64,000 nt of DNA from Streptomyces canus (GTDB lineage: Bacteria > Actinomycetota > Actinomycetes > Streptomycetales > Streptomycetaceae): the NCBI RefSeq assembly GCF_030815415.1, contig NZ_JAUSWW010000001.1, forward strand, positions 3,100,001 to 3,164,000, in the 5' to 3' direction. Under the pieces are notes generated by a model. It did no database searches, was not told where the DNA came from, and saw only the letters and a list, made by a program, of their open reading frames with translations. Numbering within the stretch: the first letter of the stretch is position 1; every line of letters starts with the position of its first letter. A program made the translations under genes and the position numbers. Shown one piece after another: positions 25,320 through 35,477 of the stretch.

Positions 25320-25762
25320 TCGGCGGTGTCGTCCTCGTCTTCACCCGGCTTCTTGTACGGGTCCGCCTCACCGGCGTAGGCGGCTCCGGCCGAGACCTCG
25401 CGCACCTTCTCGTCGGACTGGCGCGCCTTGTCGAGGAGGTCGTCGATGGTCTTGGCGGTGTCGGGCAGCGCGTCCGCCACGAAGGTCAGCGTCGGCGTGA
25501 ACTTCACACCGGCCGCCGCACCCACCGCGGAACGCAGCACGCCCTTGGCGCTCTCCAGACCGGCGGCCGCGGCCGCGCGCTCCTCGTCGTCCCCGTACAC
25601 CGTGTAGAAGACGGTCGCCTCCCGGAGGTCACCCGTGACCCGGGTGTCCGTGATGGTGACGTGTGAGCCGAGCCGCGGGTCCTTGATCCCGCGCAGCAGC
25701 TTCTGGGCCACCACCTCTCGGATGAGGTCCGCCAGCCTCTTCGCCCGCGCGTTGTCGGCCAC
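25316..25762 (-). CDS. rbfA: 30S ribosome-binding factor RbfA
   Basis: 148 residues; starts at a GTG after AAGGAG. It has the RbfA KH-type core (LADLIREVVAQKL, DPRLG, ATVFYTVYG) and an acidic C-terminal tail typical of actinobacteria. It acts in late 30S maturation at the 5' end of 16S rRNA. It lies between the DUF503 gene (gap of about 47 bases) and truB (4-nt overlap). Confidence 0.97.
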   Translation of the reverse strand: MADNARAKRLADLIREVVAQKLLRGIKDPRLGSHVTITDTRVTGDLREATVFYTVYGDDEERAAAAAGLESAKGVLRSAVGAAAGVKFTPTLTFVADALPDTAKTIDDLLDKARQSDEKVREVSAGAAYAGEADPYKKPGEDEDDTAE

Positions 25763-25809
25763 TGGTCCGTCTCCTTAAGTGTCTTGCTTCTTGCTGAGTC
25801 TTCGTCGCT

Positions 25810-26103
25810 TCAGTCTTCGTCGCCGTGGAGTCTGCGTCGAACCGAGAGCAGTTCCACCTCGGGCCGCCCGGCGACCAGCCGCTCACAGCGGTCCAGTACG
25901 TCGGTGAGGTGTGCGGTGTCCCCGGAGACCATCGCCAGCCCGATCTCGGCCCTGCGATGGAGATCCTGATGGCCCGTCTCCGCCGCGCTCACCGCGTACT
26001 TGCGCTGGAGCTCGGCCACGATCGGACGGACGAGAGAGCGTTTCTCCTTGAGCGAGTGAACGTCGCCGAGGAGCAGGTCGAAGGACAGAGTCCCCACATA
26101 CAT
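25810..26103 (-). CDS. DUF503 family protein (YlxP-like)
   Basis: 97 residues beginning MYVGTLSFDLLLGDVHSLKE, the family hallmark, with KRSLVRPI following. The function is unsettled; it is found with infB and rbfA in many Gram-positive bacteria and is presumed to help ribosome assembly or translation. The ATG at 26103 lacks a strong ribosome-binding site. Longer in-frame upstream sequence is readthrough across the infB terminator region. Confidence 0.9.
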   Translation of the reverse strand: MYVGTLSFDLLLGDVHSLKEKRSLVRPIVAELQRKYAVSAAETGHQDLHRRAEIGLAMVSGDTAHLTDVLDRCERLVAGRPEVELLSVRRRLHGDED

Positions 26104-26182
26104 GTGTGTGTCCGGATGTCCCGCCGGTTCGGGGTATGGGCGCCGCGTCGACGCCGATACAGGAACCGTACACGCAACGGCC

Positions 26183-26221
26183 GGGGCCGATCGACGGATA
26201 TTACGTCCGCCGATCGGCCCC
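26183..26221 (-). terminator. Stem-loop after infB
   Basis: GGGGCCGATCG and CGATCGGCCCC form an 11-bp stem with a further short inner stem (CGGA/TCCG), starting about 20 bases after the infB stop. It could end or attenuate infB transcripts before the DUF503-rbfA-truB genes. Confidence 0.75.
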
Positions 26222-26239
26222 GATCGCGTGCTACGACAA

Positions 26240-29200
26240 TCAGCCGCGCGGCTTCTCGCGCATCTCGTACGTCGCGATGACGTCGTCGACCTTGATGTCG
26301 TTGAAGTTGCCGAGGTTGATACCGCCCTCGAACCCTTCGCGGATCTCGGTGACGTCGTCCTTGAAGCGACGCAGACCGGAGATGTTGAGGTTCTCCGCGA
26401 TGACCTTGCCGTCGCGGACGAGTCGAGCCTTCGTGTTGCGCTTGACCTCGCCCGAGCGGACCAGGACACCGGCGATGTTGCCCAGCTTGGACGACTTGAA
26501 GACCTCGCGGATCTCCGCCGTGCCGAGCTCGACCTCCTCGTACTCCGGCTTGAGCATGCCCTTGAGGGCCGCCTCGATCTCCTCGATGGCCTGGTAGATC
26601 ACCGAGTAGTACCGGACGTCGACGCCCTCGCGCTCCGCCATCTGCGCCGCGCGGCCCGCAGCGCGGACGTTGAAGCCGATGACGATGGCGTCGGAGCCGG
26701 TCGCCAGGTTGATGTCGGACTCGGTGACCGCACCCACACCGCGGTGCAGGACACGGATGTCGACCTCGTCGCCGACGTCGAGCTGGAGCAGCGAGGACTC
26801 GAGAGCCTCCACCGAACCGGACGCGTCGCCCTTGATGATGAGGTTGAGTTCCTGCACCAGACCGGCCTTGAGGGCCTCGTCCAGGTTCTCCAGGGAGAAC
26901 CGGACTCCACGCCGGGCGAAGTTGGCGTTGCGCTCGCGCGCCGCCCGCTTCTCGGCGATCTGACGTGCCGTGCGGTCCTCGTCGACGACCAGGAAGTTGT
27001 CGCCGGCGCCGGGGACGTTGGTGAGACCCAGGACCAGGACGGGGGTCGACGGACCCGCTTCCTCGACGTTGTTGCCGTTGTCGTCGAGCATCGCCCGGAC
27101 ACGGCCGTACGCGTCGCCGACCACCATCGTGTCGCCGATGCGCAGCGTGCCGCGCTGGACCAGGACCGTCGAGACGGCACCGCGGCCGCGGTCGAGGTGG
27201 GACTCGATCGCAATACCCTGCGCGTCCTGCTCCGGGTTGGCCCGCAGGTCGAGCGAGGCGTCCGCGGTGAGGACCACGGCCTCCAGCAGGCTCTCGATGT
27301 TGAGGCCCTGCTTGGCGGAGATGTCGACGAACATCGTGTCGCCGCCGTACTCCTCGGCCACCAGACCGAACTCGGTGAGCTGACCGCGCACCTTGGTCGG
27401 GTCCGCGCCCTCGACGTCGATCTTGTTCACCGCGACCACGATCGGCACCTCGGCCGCCTTGGCGTGGTTCAGCGCCTCGATCGTCTGGGGCATCACACCG
27501 TCGTTGGCCGCCACCACGAGGATCGCGATGTCGGTCGACTTGGCACCACGGGCACGCATGGCGGTGAACGCCTCGTGACCCGGGGTGTCGATGAAGGTGA
27601 TCCTGCGCTCTTCGCCGTTGACCTCGGTCGCGACCTGGTACGCACCGATGTGCTGCGTGATACCGCCGGCCTCGCCCGCGACGACGTTCGTCTTGCGGAT
27701 GGTGTCGAGAAGGCGGGTCTTACCGTGGTCGACGTGACCCATGACGGTGACGACGGGCGGACGGACCACCAGGTCTTCCTCGTCGCCCTCGTCCTCGCCG
27801 AACTCGATGTCGAAGGACTCGAGAAGCTCGCGGTCCTCCTCCTCCGGGCTGACGATCTCGAGGATGAAGTTCATCTCGTCCGCGAGGAGCTTCAGCGTCT
27901 CGTCGGAGACGGACTGCGTGGCAGTGACCATCTCGCCGAGGTTCATCATCACGCCGACGAGCGATGCCGGGTTGGCACCGATCTTCTCGGCGAAGTCGGT
28001 GAGCGACGCACCGCGCGACAGACGGACGGCCTGTCCGTTGCCGCGAGGCAGCATCACGCCGCCGACCGACGGGGCCTGCATGGCCTCGTACTCCTGGCGC
28101 CTCTGCCGCTTCGACTTGCGACCACGACGCGCGGGACCGCCGGGACGACCGAAGGCGCCCTGCGTGCCACCACGGCCACCGGGACCACCCGGGCGACCGC
28201 CGAAGCCGGGACGGCCACCGCCGCCGGGACCACCGGGACCACCCGGACGACCGGCGAAACCGCCACCGCCGCCACCGGGACCACCCGGACGACCGGCGAA
28301 GCCGCCGCCACCGCCACCGGGACCGGCGGGACGACCGGCGAAGCCGCCGCCACCCGGACGACCGCCGCCGGCACCGCCGGGACGACCGCCGCCGCCACCG
28401 GGACCGCGGCCGCCGGGGCCACCGCCACCGGGACGCGGGCCGGCAGCCGGACGCTGCGGCATCATGCCCGGGTTCGGACGCGGGCCGCCGCCGGGACGCG
28501 GAGCGCCGCCCTGCGGACGGGGCATGCCGCCCGGGGAGGGACGAGCGCCGCCCGGAGCGGCCGGACGGGCACCGCCCGCCGCGCCCTGGGGACGGGGGCC
28601 ACGGTCCTGGCCCTGCGGACGCGGGGCGCCGCCGGGACGGTCACCGGGGCCACCCTGGCCACCGGGACGCGGGGCGCCGCCCGGACGGGGCGCCTGCGGG
28701 CGCGCCATGCCGGTGGAGCCACCAGAGGTGAAGGGGTTGTTGCCCGGACGGGGACCGGCCGGACGGGCACCGGGACGCGAGGCCTGGCCACCCGGACGCG
28801 GGGCGCCCGGACGGTCGCCGCGATCGCCGCGGTCGCGACCCTGGCCGCCCTGACCGGGGCCACCGGCGGGACGGGGAGCACCCGGACGCGGAGCCTGCTG
28901 GCCGGCCGGACGCGGGGCGCCCGGACGCGGGGCGGAGCCCTGGGAGGCCGGCGGCGCGGCGGGGGCCGCCGGGGGTGCCGTGAACTCGGGCGTGGTCGGA
29001 GCCGGTGACGCCGGCGCGGGGCGCGGCGCGGGCTTCGGGCCCGGAGTGGGACGGGGGCCGGGAGCGGCCGACGCGGCGGGAGCCGCGGGCGTCTCGGCAA
29101 CGGCCGGCTTGGGGGCCGGCGGGCGCGGGGCGGCCGGACGGGCAGCCTGCGCCGGAGAGGGGGCACCCGGCTTGGCCGGTGCGGCCTTGCGGGCGGGGGC

Positions 29201-29377
29201 GGGCTTGCCGCCTCCGTTGCCCTGCTGAAGGGCGTCCGTCAATTTACGGACGACGGGCGCTTCGATGGTCGAAGACGCCGAACGGACAAATTCACCGAGT
29301 TCTTGGAGCTTGGCCATGACGACCTTGCTCTCCACCCCGAACTCCTTGGCGAGTTCGTATACCCGGACCTTAGCCAC
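26240..29377 (-). CDS. infB: Translation initiation factor IF-2
   Basis: 1045 residues, long as usual for Streptomyces. An IF2-N domain (1-50, [20 protein letters not shown]), a 370-residue Pro/Gly/Arg-rich linker, a second IF2-N domain (about 450-520), then the GTPase domain with [10 protein letters not shown] near 548, DTPGHEAF and NKID, and the fMet-tRNA-binding C-terminal domains. It brings initiator tRNA to the 30S subunit. It starts at a GTG preceded by AAAAGGAG. The linker includes a run of [18 protein letters not shown] repeats that may vary in length. The leader holds a hairpin and three micro-ORFs. Confidence 0.99.
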   Translation of the reverse strand: MAKVRVYELAKEFGVESKVVMAKLQELGEFVRSASSTIEAPVVRKLTDALQQGNGGGKPAPARKAAPAKPGAPSPAQAARPAAPRPPAPKPAVAETPAAPAASAAPGPRPTPGPKPAPRPAPASPAPTTPEFTAPPAAPAAPPASQGSAPRPGAPRPAGQQAPRPGAPRPAGGPGQGGQGRDRGDRGDRPGAPRPGGQASRPGARPAGPRPGNNPFTSGGSTGMARPQAPRPGGAPRPGGQGGPGDRPGGAPRPQGQDRGPRPQGAAGGARPAAPGGARPSPGGMPRPQGGAPRPGGGPRPNPGMMPQRPAAGPRPGGGGPGGRGPGGGGGRPGGAGGGRPGGGGFAGRPAGPGGGGGGFAGRPGGPGGGGGGFAGRPGGPGGPGGGGRPGFGGRPGGPGGRGGTQGAFGRPGGPARRGRKSKRQRRQEYEAMQAPSVGGVMLPRGNGQAVRLSRGASLTDFAEKIGANPASLVGVMMNLGEMVTATQSVSDETLKLLADEMNFILEIVSPEEEDRELLESFDIEFGEDEGDEEDLVVRPPVVTVMGHVDHGKTRLLDTIRKTNVVAGEAGGITQHIGAYQVATEVNGEERRITFIDTPGHEAFTAMRARGAKSTDIAILVVAANDGVMPQTIEALNHAKAAEVPIVVAVNKIDVEGADPTKVRGQLTEFGLVAEEYGGDTMFVDISAKQGLNIESLLEAVVLTADASLDLRANPEQDAQGIAIESHLDRGRGAVSTVLVQRGTLRIGDTMVVGDAYGRVRAMLDDNGNNVEEAGPSTPVLVLGLTNVPGAGDNFLVVDEDRTARQIAEKRAARERNANFARRGVRFSLENLDEALKAGLVQELNLIIKGDASGSVEALESSLLQLDVGDEVDIRVLHRGVGAVTESDINLATGSDAIVIGFNVRAAGRAAQMAEREGVDVRYYSVIYQAIEEIEAALKGMLKPEYEEVELGTAEIREVFKSSKLGNIAGVLVRSGEVKRNTKARLVRDGKVIAENLNISGLRRFKDDVTEIREGFEGGINLGNFNDIKVDDVIATYEMREKPRG

Positions 29378-29390
29378 TTCGCTCCTTTTA

Positions 29391-29411
29391 GGTCCGGGTT
29401 GCGTCCGGACC
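29391..29411 (-). promoter_or_regulatory. Small hairpin next to the infB ribosome-binding site
   Basis: GGTCCGG and CCGGACC form a 7-bp stem with a 7-nt loop, ending 1-2 bases before the AAAAGGAG of infB. It could affect ribosome access; no experimental basis. Confidence 0.4.
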
Positions 29412-29415
29412 GTCG

Positions 29416-29458
29416 CTACTTCATGGGCGTACTCATCGCGTGCTCATCGAGTGCTCAT
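29416..29458 (-). other. Three overlapping micro-ORFs made by an 11-bp tandem repeat in the infB leader
   Basis: On the minus strand three units GATGAGCACTC, GATGAGCACGC and GATGAGTACGC follow each other. They create ATG AGC ACT CGA TGA (29458-29444), ATG AGC ACG CGA TGA (29447-29433) and a seven-codon ATG...TAG (29436-29416). Each stop overlaps the next ATG as ATGA. The series ends 38 bases before the infB GTG. Translation is unproven and no strong ribosome-binding site precedes the first. Confidence 0.45.
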
Positions 29459-29540
29459 CGCAATCTCGACCTACTTCCAACTCGCGGGGTACCAGGGCCG
29501 CACGGGGGTTCCGTGCGACGCTCCTTGCGGTGTTGCCTGC

Positions 29541-29822
29541 TCAGCAACTGTCTGTCTGCTCGACGTACTGGCGCAACGCCTTTACGTCGAGCGCTCCCGG
29601 GGCGCGAAGCGCCCGCGTGAACGCCCGGCGGCGTACCGCCTGGTCGAGACAGACCAGGGCGGGGTGCACGTAGGCGCCCCGGCCGGGCAGCGTACCGCGA
29701 GGATCGGGGACGCATGCGTCCTTGATCGCCACGGTACGCAGCAGATCGGTCTTGGCCGCTCGCTGCCTGCACCCCACACAGGTGCGTTCAGGGCATGCAC
29801 GGGCGTGCGTCCGGCCAGACAC
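29541..29822 (-). CDS. ylxR: YlxR family nucleic-acid-binding protein
   Basis: 93 residues with the YlxR/DUF448 signature RTCVGCRQ and the later GRGAYVHP. In other bacteria YlxR binds RNA and can modulate RNase P or gene expression. It has its standard place between nusA and infB. The GTG start at 29822 has GGGGAGG about 12 bases upstream. The 161 bases to infB carry the micro-ORF repeat. Confidence 0.94.
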   Translation of the reverse strand: MSGRTHARACPERTCVGCRQRAAKTDLLRTVAIKDACVPDPRGTLPGRGAYVHPALVCLDQAVRRRAFTRALRAPGALDVKALRQYVEQTDSC

Positions 29823-29936
29823 TGCTAAGTCTACCTCCCCGTAGCGACCTCACCCCTTCGGGGCAGAGATCGAACGGTTGTTGTCGTGATCTCAGCCCTC
29901 GTGGGCCGAGATCTATTCCCGATCGTGATCCGGGAC

Positions 29937-30923
29937 CTATTCGCTCGGCTGCTCGATGTCCGGACGGATGTCGATCCGCCAGCCGGTCAGACGAGCCGCA
30001 AGCCGGGCATTCTGCCCTTCCTTGCCGATCGCCAGCGACAGCTGGTAGTCCGGCACCGTCACGCGCGCGGAGCGGGCCGCGAGGTCGACGACCTCCACCT
30101 TGGAGACCCGGGCCGGGGAGAGCGCGTTCGCCACCATCTCGGCCGGGTCGTCCGACCAGTCGACGATGTCGATCTTCTCGCCGTTCAGCTCACCCATGAC
30201 GTTGCGCACCCGCCCGCCCATGGGGCCGATGCAGGCACCCTTGGCGTTCAGTCCGGAACGGGTGGACCGTACGGCGATCTTCGTCCGGTGACCGGCCTCA
30301 CGCGCGATGGCGGCGATCTCCACCGAACCGTCGGCGATCTCCGGCACCTCCAGGGCGAAGAGCTTCTTCACCAGATTGGGATGTGTGCGCGACAGCGTGA
30401 CGGACGGACCGCGCACACCCCTCGCCACCCGCACGACGTACGACCGAAGCCGCATGCCGTGCTGATACGTCTCGCCGGGGACCTGCTCCTGCACCGGCAG
30501 GATGGCCTCCAGCTTGCCGATGTCCACGAGCACGTTCTTCGGGTCACGGCCCTGCTGGACCATGCCCATGACGATGTCGCCCTCACGGCCGGCGTACTCG
30601 CCGAGCGTCGCGTCGTCCTCGGCGTCGCGCAGCCGCTGCAGGATGACCTGCTTGGCGGTGGTGGCGGCGATACGGCCGAAGCCGGACGGGGTGTCGTCGA
30701 ACTCGCGGGCCTCCTGGCCCTCCTCGAGGTCCTCGGGGTCCTCCTTCGCCCACACCGTCACGTGGCCGGTTTCCCGGTTGAGCTCCACGCGCGCGTGGCG
30801 GCGGCTTCCCTCGGTGCGGTGGTAGGCGATGAGGAGGGCCGACTCGATCGCCTCGACCAGCAGGGGGAAGGAGATCTCCTTCTCCCGTACCAAGCCCCGC
30901 AGGGCACTCATGTCGATGTCCAC
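29937..30923 (-). CDS. nusA: Transcription termination/antitermination factor NusA
   Basis: 328 residues, the short actinobacterial form without the acidic C-terminal repeats of E. coli. N-terminal RNA-polymerase-binding domain ([22 protein letters not shown] within 1-100), S1 domain (about 110-180) and two KH domains ([15 protein letters not shown] and [13 protein letters not shown]). It controls pausing, termination and rRNA antitermination. GTG start after GAGGAGG; only 2 bases separate it from the rimP stop. Confidence 0.98.
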   Translation of the reverse strand: MDIDMSALRGLVREKEISFPLLVEAIESALLIAYHRTEGSRRHARVELNRETGHVTVWAKEDPEDLEEGQEAREFDDTPSGFGRIAATTAKQVILQRLRDAEDDATLGEYAGREGDIVMGMVQQGRDPKNVLVDIGKLEAILPVQEQVPGETYQHGMRLRSYVVRVARGVRGPSVTLSRTHPNLVKKLFALEVPEIADGSVEIAAIAREAGHRTKIAVRSTRSGLNAKGACIGPMGGRVRNVMGELNGEKIDIVDWSDDPAEMVANALSPARVSKVEVVDLAARSARVTVPDYQLSLAIGKEGQNARLAARLTGWRIDIRPDIEQPSE

Positions 30924-30925
30924 GG

Positions 30926-31423
30926 CTACGCCTCCTCTTCCTTCTTGTCCTTGCGGTTGAACTCGACCTGCACGCGCGCCCTGTCGATGTCGGCGAAGGC
31001 GAGTCTGCGGCTGGTGGCCTTGCGGCCCTTGACTCCGGGCACCTCGACGTCCAGACCCTCGTCGTCGACCTCGAGGATCCGCGCGACCACTTCGCCACCC
31101 TCGGTCAGCTGGAACTTCACCAGCCGGCCCACGGCGCGCACATAGTGCCGGTGCTCCTTGAGGGGGCGCTCCGCGCCCGGGGTGCCGACCTCCAGGGTGT
31201 ACTCACCCTCGCCCATCGCGTTCGTCTCGTCGAGCTTCGCCGAGAGCGCGCGGCTCACATCGGCGATCTGGTCCAGGTCCGCCCCGGTGTCGGAGTCGAC
31301 GACGACACTGAGCAGCCGCTTCCGTCCTACGGAGTCCACTGAGATCTCTTCCAGATCCAGACCCTGGGAGCTGACGAGCGGTTCCAGGAGCTCTCGCAGC
31401 CTCTCGCTCTGGGTGGTGCTCAT
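30926..31423 (-). CDS. rimP: Ribosome maturation factor RimP
   Basis: 165 residues with the RimP signatures [17 protein letters not shown] and [10 protein letters not shown] and a C-terminal SH3-like domain. It is needed for 30S assembly. The ATG follows GAGGAG. It is the first gene of the rimP-nusA-ylxR-infB unit and is divergent from the lipoprotein gene at 31639. Confidence 0.97.
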   Translation of the reverse strand: MSTTQSERLRELLEPLVSSQGLDLEEISVDSVGRKRLLSVVVDSDTGADLDQIADVSRALSAKLDETNAMGEGEYTLEVGTPGAERPLKEHRHYVRAVGRLVKFQLTEGGEVVARILEVDDEGLDVEVPGVKGRKATSRRLAFADIDRARVQVEFNRKDKKEEEA

Positions 31424-31638
31424 CCGGGTGACTCCTCGGCCGCGTGTGCTGTTGTGGGTAGGTCGCGTGTCTGGTCAAAGGGTATCCGCTCCAAAGGTGT
31501 GTTGCCGTCCACCCTGCGGCGACCGGGGGTCCGCCACGGTGCCGATGAGGGGGTGTGGACCGGGGCGCGGGTACCGTGATCACCGGCGGGCCGCCTTCCC
31601 GCCCATGTGTTCGTACGAGCCCCCCGAGGACGACTGCC

Positions 31639-32160
31639 GTGCCGTACCCCCCGCCGCCGCGCACCCCCTCGGGGCCGCGCCGAAGAACCCTCCTCGCCTC
31701 GGCCGCCGGTGCCGCCCTGCTGGTGGGCTGCTCCTCCGGGTCCGAGGAGACCGAGGAGAGCACCGGAGGCAGTCCGTCGGTCGCCGAGCGGGCACGCACG
31801 CGTGCGGCGCGGGACAGCCGGGGGATCGTCGAGCGGTACGACGCGGTGATCGCCGCGTACCCGGGGCTCGCCGAGCGGCTGGGGGTGCTGCGGGCGGAGG
31901 CCGTGCGGCATGTGGAGGCGTTCGGCGGTACGCCGGCGGCGACCGGTTCGGCGTCGCCCACCGTCGGCTCCCCCGCCCCCTCCGTCGTACCCGGCACCGA
32001 GAAGGACGCCCTCGCCGGGCTCGCCACGGCCGAGCGGTCGCTCGCGGACGCACGGGCGAAGTCGCTCCTCGAGGTGCCGGGCGAGCTGGCCCGGCTGCTG
32101 GCCTCCGTGGCGGCGGCCGGGGCGGCCCACGCGTATCTGCTGACGGAGGCGGCGAAGTGA
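31639..32160 (+). CDS. Lipoprotein with Tat-type signal, unknown function
   Basis: 173 residues from the GTG at 31639, chosen because GAGGA precedes it by 8 bases and places a twin-arginine motif (PRRRTLLASAAGA) and lipobox LVGC directly at the N-terminus; an earlier GTG at 31555 would add 28 disordered residues. The mature part has a low-complexity spacer and a helical domain with an ERYDAVIAAYP core. It overlaps the next gene by 4 nt (GTGA), so both are probably one functional unit. Related helical domains occur next to DUF4439 proteins in Streptomyces. Confidence 0.82.
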   Translation: MPYPPPPRTPSGPRRRTLLASAAGAALLVGCSSGSEETEESTGGSPSVAERARTRAARDSRGIVERYDAVIAAYPGLAERLGVLRAEAVRHVEAFGGTPAATGSASPTVGSPAPSVVPGTEKDALAGLATAERSLADARAKSLLEVPGELARLLASVAAAGAAHAYLLTEAAK

Positions 32161-32633
32161 GCGACGAGCAGGACAAGCGTGAGCTGGCCGCGCTCCAGGC
32201 GGCGCTGGCGGCCGAACATGCCGCCGTGTACGGGTACGGGGTCGTCGGCGGGCGGATCCGTGAGGGGCGGCGTACCGAGGCGAAGTCGGCGTACGACGCC
32301 CATCGCGCCCGGCGCGACGCGCTCGCCCGTGAGGTGCGTGATCTGGGCGGCACCCCGGCGGCAGCGGCGGCGGGTTACGCGCTGCCGTTCCCGGTGCCGG
32401 ACTCGGACGCGGCCGTGCGGCTGGCCGGCGAGCTGGAGGACCGGGTCGCCGGGGTGTACTCCGACCTGGTGCGGGCAACCGTGGACGGGCGGCGCTCCAT
32501 GGCCGCCGAGGCGCTGCGGGAGGCGGCGGTGCGCGCGGTGCGCTGGCGCGGGGAGAGCGTAGCCTTCCCTGGTCTCGCCGAACGGGCGGCGACCGCGTCG
32601 GCCCCGCCGACTTCGGCGACACCCACGGCGTAA
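32157..32633 (+). CDS. Ferritin-like domain protein (DUF4439)
   Basis: 158 residues starting at a GTG inside the stop of the lipoprotein gene, with GGAGG 7 bases upstream. It is a four-helix-bundle pattern with acidic and histidine residues placed like ferritin-like metal ligands (LAAEHAAVYGYG; YDAHRARRD; ELEDRVAGVYSDL). Metal binding is likely but the activity is unknown. With the coupled lipoprotein it may act at the membrane. Confidence 0.85.
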   Translation: MSDEQDKRELAALQAALAAEHAAVYGYGVVGGRIREGRRTEAKSAYDAHRARRDALAREVRDLGGTPAAAAAGYALPFPVPDSDAAVRLAGELEDRVAGVYSDLVRATVDGRRSMAAEALREAAVRAVRWRGESVAFPGLAERAATASAPPTSATPTA

Positions 32634-32660
32634 CGGGTACGGGAAGGGAACTGCTCGCGT

Positions 32661-33560
32661 ATGGCTTTCGAACCGCCACCGCGTCTGGTGAGGGCGCTCG
32701 GTGAGACGGCACCCGGAGACGGCTGGCTGGAGAAGCTGCCCGAGGCGGCTCGGCAGGCCGTCGCGCTACGCGAGTCGACCGTGGAGCGGGTGCAGGTGCC
32801 GGGCGGCCGCAGCAGCCTCGTCGTCCTGGTCCGGCGGTCCGACGGCACCCCCGCCGTGCTCAAGCTGGCCCCGCCGCGGTCCCGGCCGGAGGCCGAGCGG
32901 GCGGCGCTGGCGCACTGGGGCGGGCTCGGTGCGGTGCAGTTGCTCGACGAGCCGGTGACCGAGGGGGTGCTGCTGCTGGAGCGGCTGCATCCCGATGTGT
33001 CGGTGCGCTCGTTGCCGGAGGCGAAGGCGCTGCTGGAGGCGGCGGGCACGTTGCGCCGGTTGTGGGTGGAGCCACCTGTCGACGGGAGCGCCCAGGTCTT
33101 CGAGACGGTGGCCGAGCGGACCGGGCGGCAGGCCGAGGCGATGCGGGCGGGCGCGGGCGCGGATGTGGCCGATCTCGTGAGTGCGGCTCTGACTGCCCGT
33201 GAGGAGTTGCTGGTGGCTCCGCCGGAGTCGCGGTTGCTGCACGGGACGTTTCGGCAGAGCAAGGTGCTGGCGGCGGAGCGGTCGCCGTGGCTTGCCGTGG
33301 GGCCGGATCCGGTGGTCGGGGAGTGTGCGTTCGATCTGGCTCGGCTGGTGCGGGATCGGGTCGAGGACTTGATTGCTCAGCCGTCGGGGGCGGCCATCAC
33401 CCGGCGGCGGATCAAGCGGCTTGCCGAATCGTTGGATGTGGATCAGGAGCGGTTGCGGGGATGGACGCTGTTCCGGGCCGTGGAGTCCGGGGTGCGGGCG
33501 CGGCGGGTGGGTCGGCTTCAGGACGCTGAGTTGTTGCTGGAGTTCGCCGGGTGGCTTTAG
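32661..33560 (+). CDS. Aminoglycoside-phosphotransferase-like protein with degenerate active site
   Basis: 299 residues with the fold and length of APH(6)/hydroxyurea phosphotransferase-type kinases: N lobe with a lysine in AVLKLAPP (Lys68), ELLERLHPD hinge region, C lobe. In active members the catalytic loop reads HGDxHxxN and a later Asp binds metal (IDPKP). Here it reads HGTFRQSKV (Asp to Thr196, Asn to Lys201) and VGPDP (Gly214). All three catalytic positions are changed, so phosphotransfer is unlikely and it may be a ligand-binding pseudokinase. A terminator follows. Confidence 0.8.
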   Translation: MAFEPPPRLVRALGETAPGDGWLEKLPEAARQAVALRESTVERVQVPGGRSSLVVLVRRSDGTPAVLKLAPPRSRPEAERAALAHWGGLGAVQLLDEPVTEGVLLLERLHPDVSVRSLPEAKALLEAAGTLRRLWVEPPVDGSAQVFETVAERTGRQAEAMRAGAGADVADLVSAALTAREELLVAPPESRLLHGTFRQSKVLAAERSPWLAVGPDPVVGECAFDLARLVRDRVEDLIAQPSGAAITRRRIKRLAESLDVDQERLRGWTLFRAVESGVRARRVGRLQDAELLLEFAGWL

Positions 33561-33640
33561 GGGTTGAGTGCCCCTGGGTGGGTCGGTCGGCCCGGAGTTG
33601 CGACGCACTGGACCTCCTGGCCGGTAACGTCCCCATGACC

Positions 33641-33687
33641 GTTCCCCGCCCGTAGTGACGTTCTGGCATGTCCTACGGTCGGGGAAC
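33641..33687. terminator. Stem-loop between the phosphotransferase-like gene and proS
   Basis: GTTCCCCGCCCGTAG and CTACGGTCGGGGAAC pair with one mismatch around a 17-nt loop, between two convergent genes. Confidence 0.8.
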
Positions 33688-33700
33688 GATCTGAGGTTCT

Positions 33701-35404
33701 TTATGCGCTGAGGCGGGCGATCGCCTCGTCCACCGTCAGCTCCTCGCGCTCGCCGGTCCGGCGGTCCTTGAGTTCCAGGACGCCCTCGGCGGAGCGGCGG
33801 CCCGCGACGAGGATCTTCGGTACGCCGATCAGCTCGGCGTCCGTGAACTTCACGCCCGGGGAGACGCCGGCCCGGTCGTCGACCAGGACCCGCAGGCCGG
33901 CCGCGCGCAGCTTCTCGGAGACGTCGAGGGCCAGTTCGGTCTGGAGGGCCTTGCCGGCGGCGACGACGTGGACGTCGGCCGGGGCGACCTCGGCGGGCCA
34001 GCACAGGCCCTGCTCGTCGGCGCTCTGCTCGGCGATGGCCGCGACCGCGCGGGTGACGCCGATGCCGTAGGAGCCCATGGTCACGCGGACCGGCTTGCCC
34101 TGCTGGCCGAGGACGTCGAGCTTGAGGGCGTCGGCGTACTTGCGGCCCAGCTGGAAGATGTGGCCGATCTCGATGGCGCGGTCCAGCTTGAGGCCGGTGC
34201 CGCACTTCGGGCAGGGGTCGCCGTCCTGGACGACCACGACGTCGACGTACTCGCCGACCTCGAAGTCACGGCCCACGACGACGTTCTTGGTGTGCGTGTT
34301 CGCCTTGTTGGCGCCCGTGATCCACGCGGTGCCCGGGGCGACGCGCGGGTCGGCGATGTACGTGACCTTCTCGCCCAGCCCCTGCGGGCCGACGTAGCCA
34401 CGGACCAGGTCCGGGCGGCCCGCGAAGTCCGCCTCGGTGACCATCTCGACGACCGCGGGGGCGAAGTGCGCCTCGACCTTGCCCATGTCGACCTCACGGT
34501 CACCGGGGACACCGACGGCGACGATCTCGCCGTCGACCTTCACGAGGAGGTTCTTCAGGGTGGCGGAGGCCGGGACGCCGAGGGAGGCGGCGAGGGTCTC
34601 GATGGTGGGGGTGTCGGGGGTCGGGATGTCCTCGGCGACGGGGACGTCGGTGGCGTCCACGGGCTTGAGCTCGTACGAGATCGCCTCGGTGTTCGCCGCG
34701 AAGTCGCAGTTGGGGCAGTCGGCGAAGGTGTCCTCGCCGGCGCCGGCCGGGGCGAGGAACTCCTCGGACTTGGAGCCGCCCATCGCGCCCGCGGTGGCGG
34801 CGCAGATGCGGTAGTCGAGGCCGAGGCGCGTGAAGATCTTCTGGTAGGCCTGGCGGTGCAGCGCGTAGGACTGGGCCAGGCCCTCGTCCTCGGTGTCGAA
34901 GGAGTACGAGTCCTTCATGAGGAACTCGCGGCCGCGCAGCACGCCGGCCCGCGGGCGGGCCTCGTCCCGGTACTTGTTCTGGATCTGGTAGAGGATGACC
35001 GGCAGGTCCTTGTAGGAGGACGCCTGGTCCTTCACCAGCAGGGTGAAGATCTCCTCGTGGGTCGGGCCGAGGAGGTAGTCGCCGCCCTTGCGGTCCTGGA
35101 GGCGGAACAGCTCGGGGCCGTACTCCTCCCAGCGGCCGGTCGCCTCGTAGGGCTCACGCGGCAGGATGGCGGGGAGCAGCACCTCCTGGGCGCCGATCGC
35201 GTCCATCTCCTCACGGACGATCCGTTCCACATTGCGCAGGACCCGCATACCGAGGGGCAGCCAGCTCCAGATGCCGGCCGCGGTGCGGCGGACGTAGCCG
35301 GCGCGGACGAGGAGCTTGTGGCTGAGGACCTCGGCGTCCGCCGGGTCGTCGCGCAGCGTCTTCGCCATCAACTGGGACATGCGCTGGACCGGTGCGTTGG
35401 CCAT
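33701..35404 (-). CDS. proS: Prolyl-tRNA synthetase (bacterial type)
   Basis: 567 residues, standard for the E. coli-type enzyme. Class II catalytic core with motif 2 ([20 protein letters not shown]) and motif 3 ([10 protein letters not shown]), the YbaK-like editing insert in between (about 220-380, [13 protein letters not shown]), and a C-terminal anticodon domain. It charges tRNA-Pro and clears Ala-tRNA-Pro. The gene lies alone, with a MITE-like element just upstream. Confidence 0.98.
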   Translation of the reverse strand: MANAPVQRMSQLMAKTLRDDPADAEVLSHKLLVRAGYVRRTAAGIWSWLPLGMRVLRNVERIVREEMDAIGAQEVLLPAILPREPYEATGRWEEYGPELFRLQDRKGGDYLLGPTHEEIFTLLVKDQASSYKDLPVILYQIQNKYRDEARPRAGVLRGREFLMKDSYSFDTEDEGLAQSYALHRQAYQKIFTRLGLDYRICAATAGAMGGSKSEEFLAPAGAGEDTFADCPNCDFAANTEAISYELKPVDATDVPVAEDIPTPDTPTIETLAASLGVPASATLKNLLVKVDGEIVAVGVPGDREVDMGKVEAHFAPAVVEMVTEADFAGRPDLVRGYVGPQGLGEKVTYIADPRVAPGTAWITGANKANTHTKNVVVGRDFEVGEYVDVVVVQDGDPCPKCGTGLKLDRAIEIGHIFQLGRKYADALKLDVLGQQGKPVRVTMGSYGIGVTRAVAAIAEQSADEQGLCWPAEVAPADVHVVAAGKALQTELALDVSEKLRAAGLRVLVDDRAGVSPGVKFTDAELIGVPKILVAGRRSAEGVLELKDRRTGEREELTVDEAIARLSA

Positions 35405-35477
35405 GGTTCTCGTACTCCTGCCGGATAAGGGTGATGGCTAGGAGGTTAGCCGGGGGGCCGGTTGTGGCGGAAATCGG

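Noticed and set aside
26102..29008. 968-codon plus-strand open frame
   Set aside because: Antisense shadow of infB; low-complexity Thr/Gly/Ala in the part opposite the IF-2 linker, with no ribosome-binding site.
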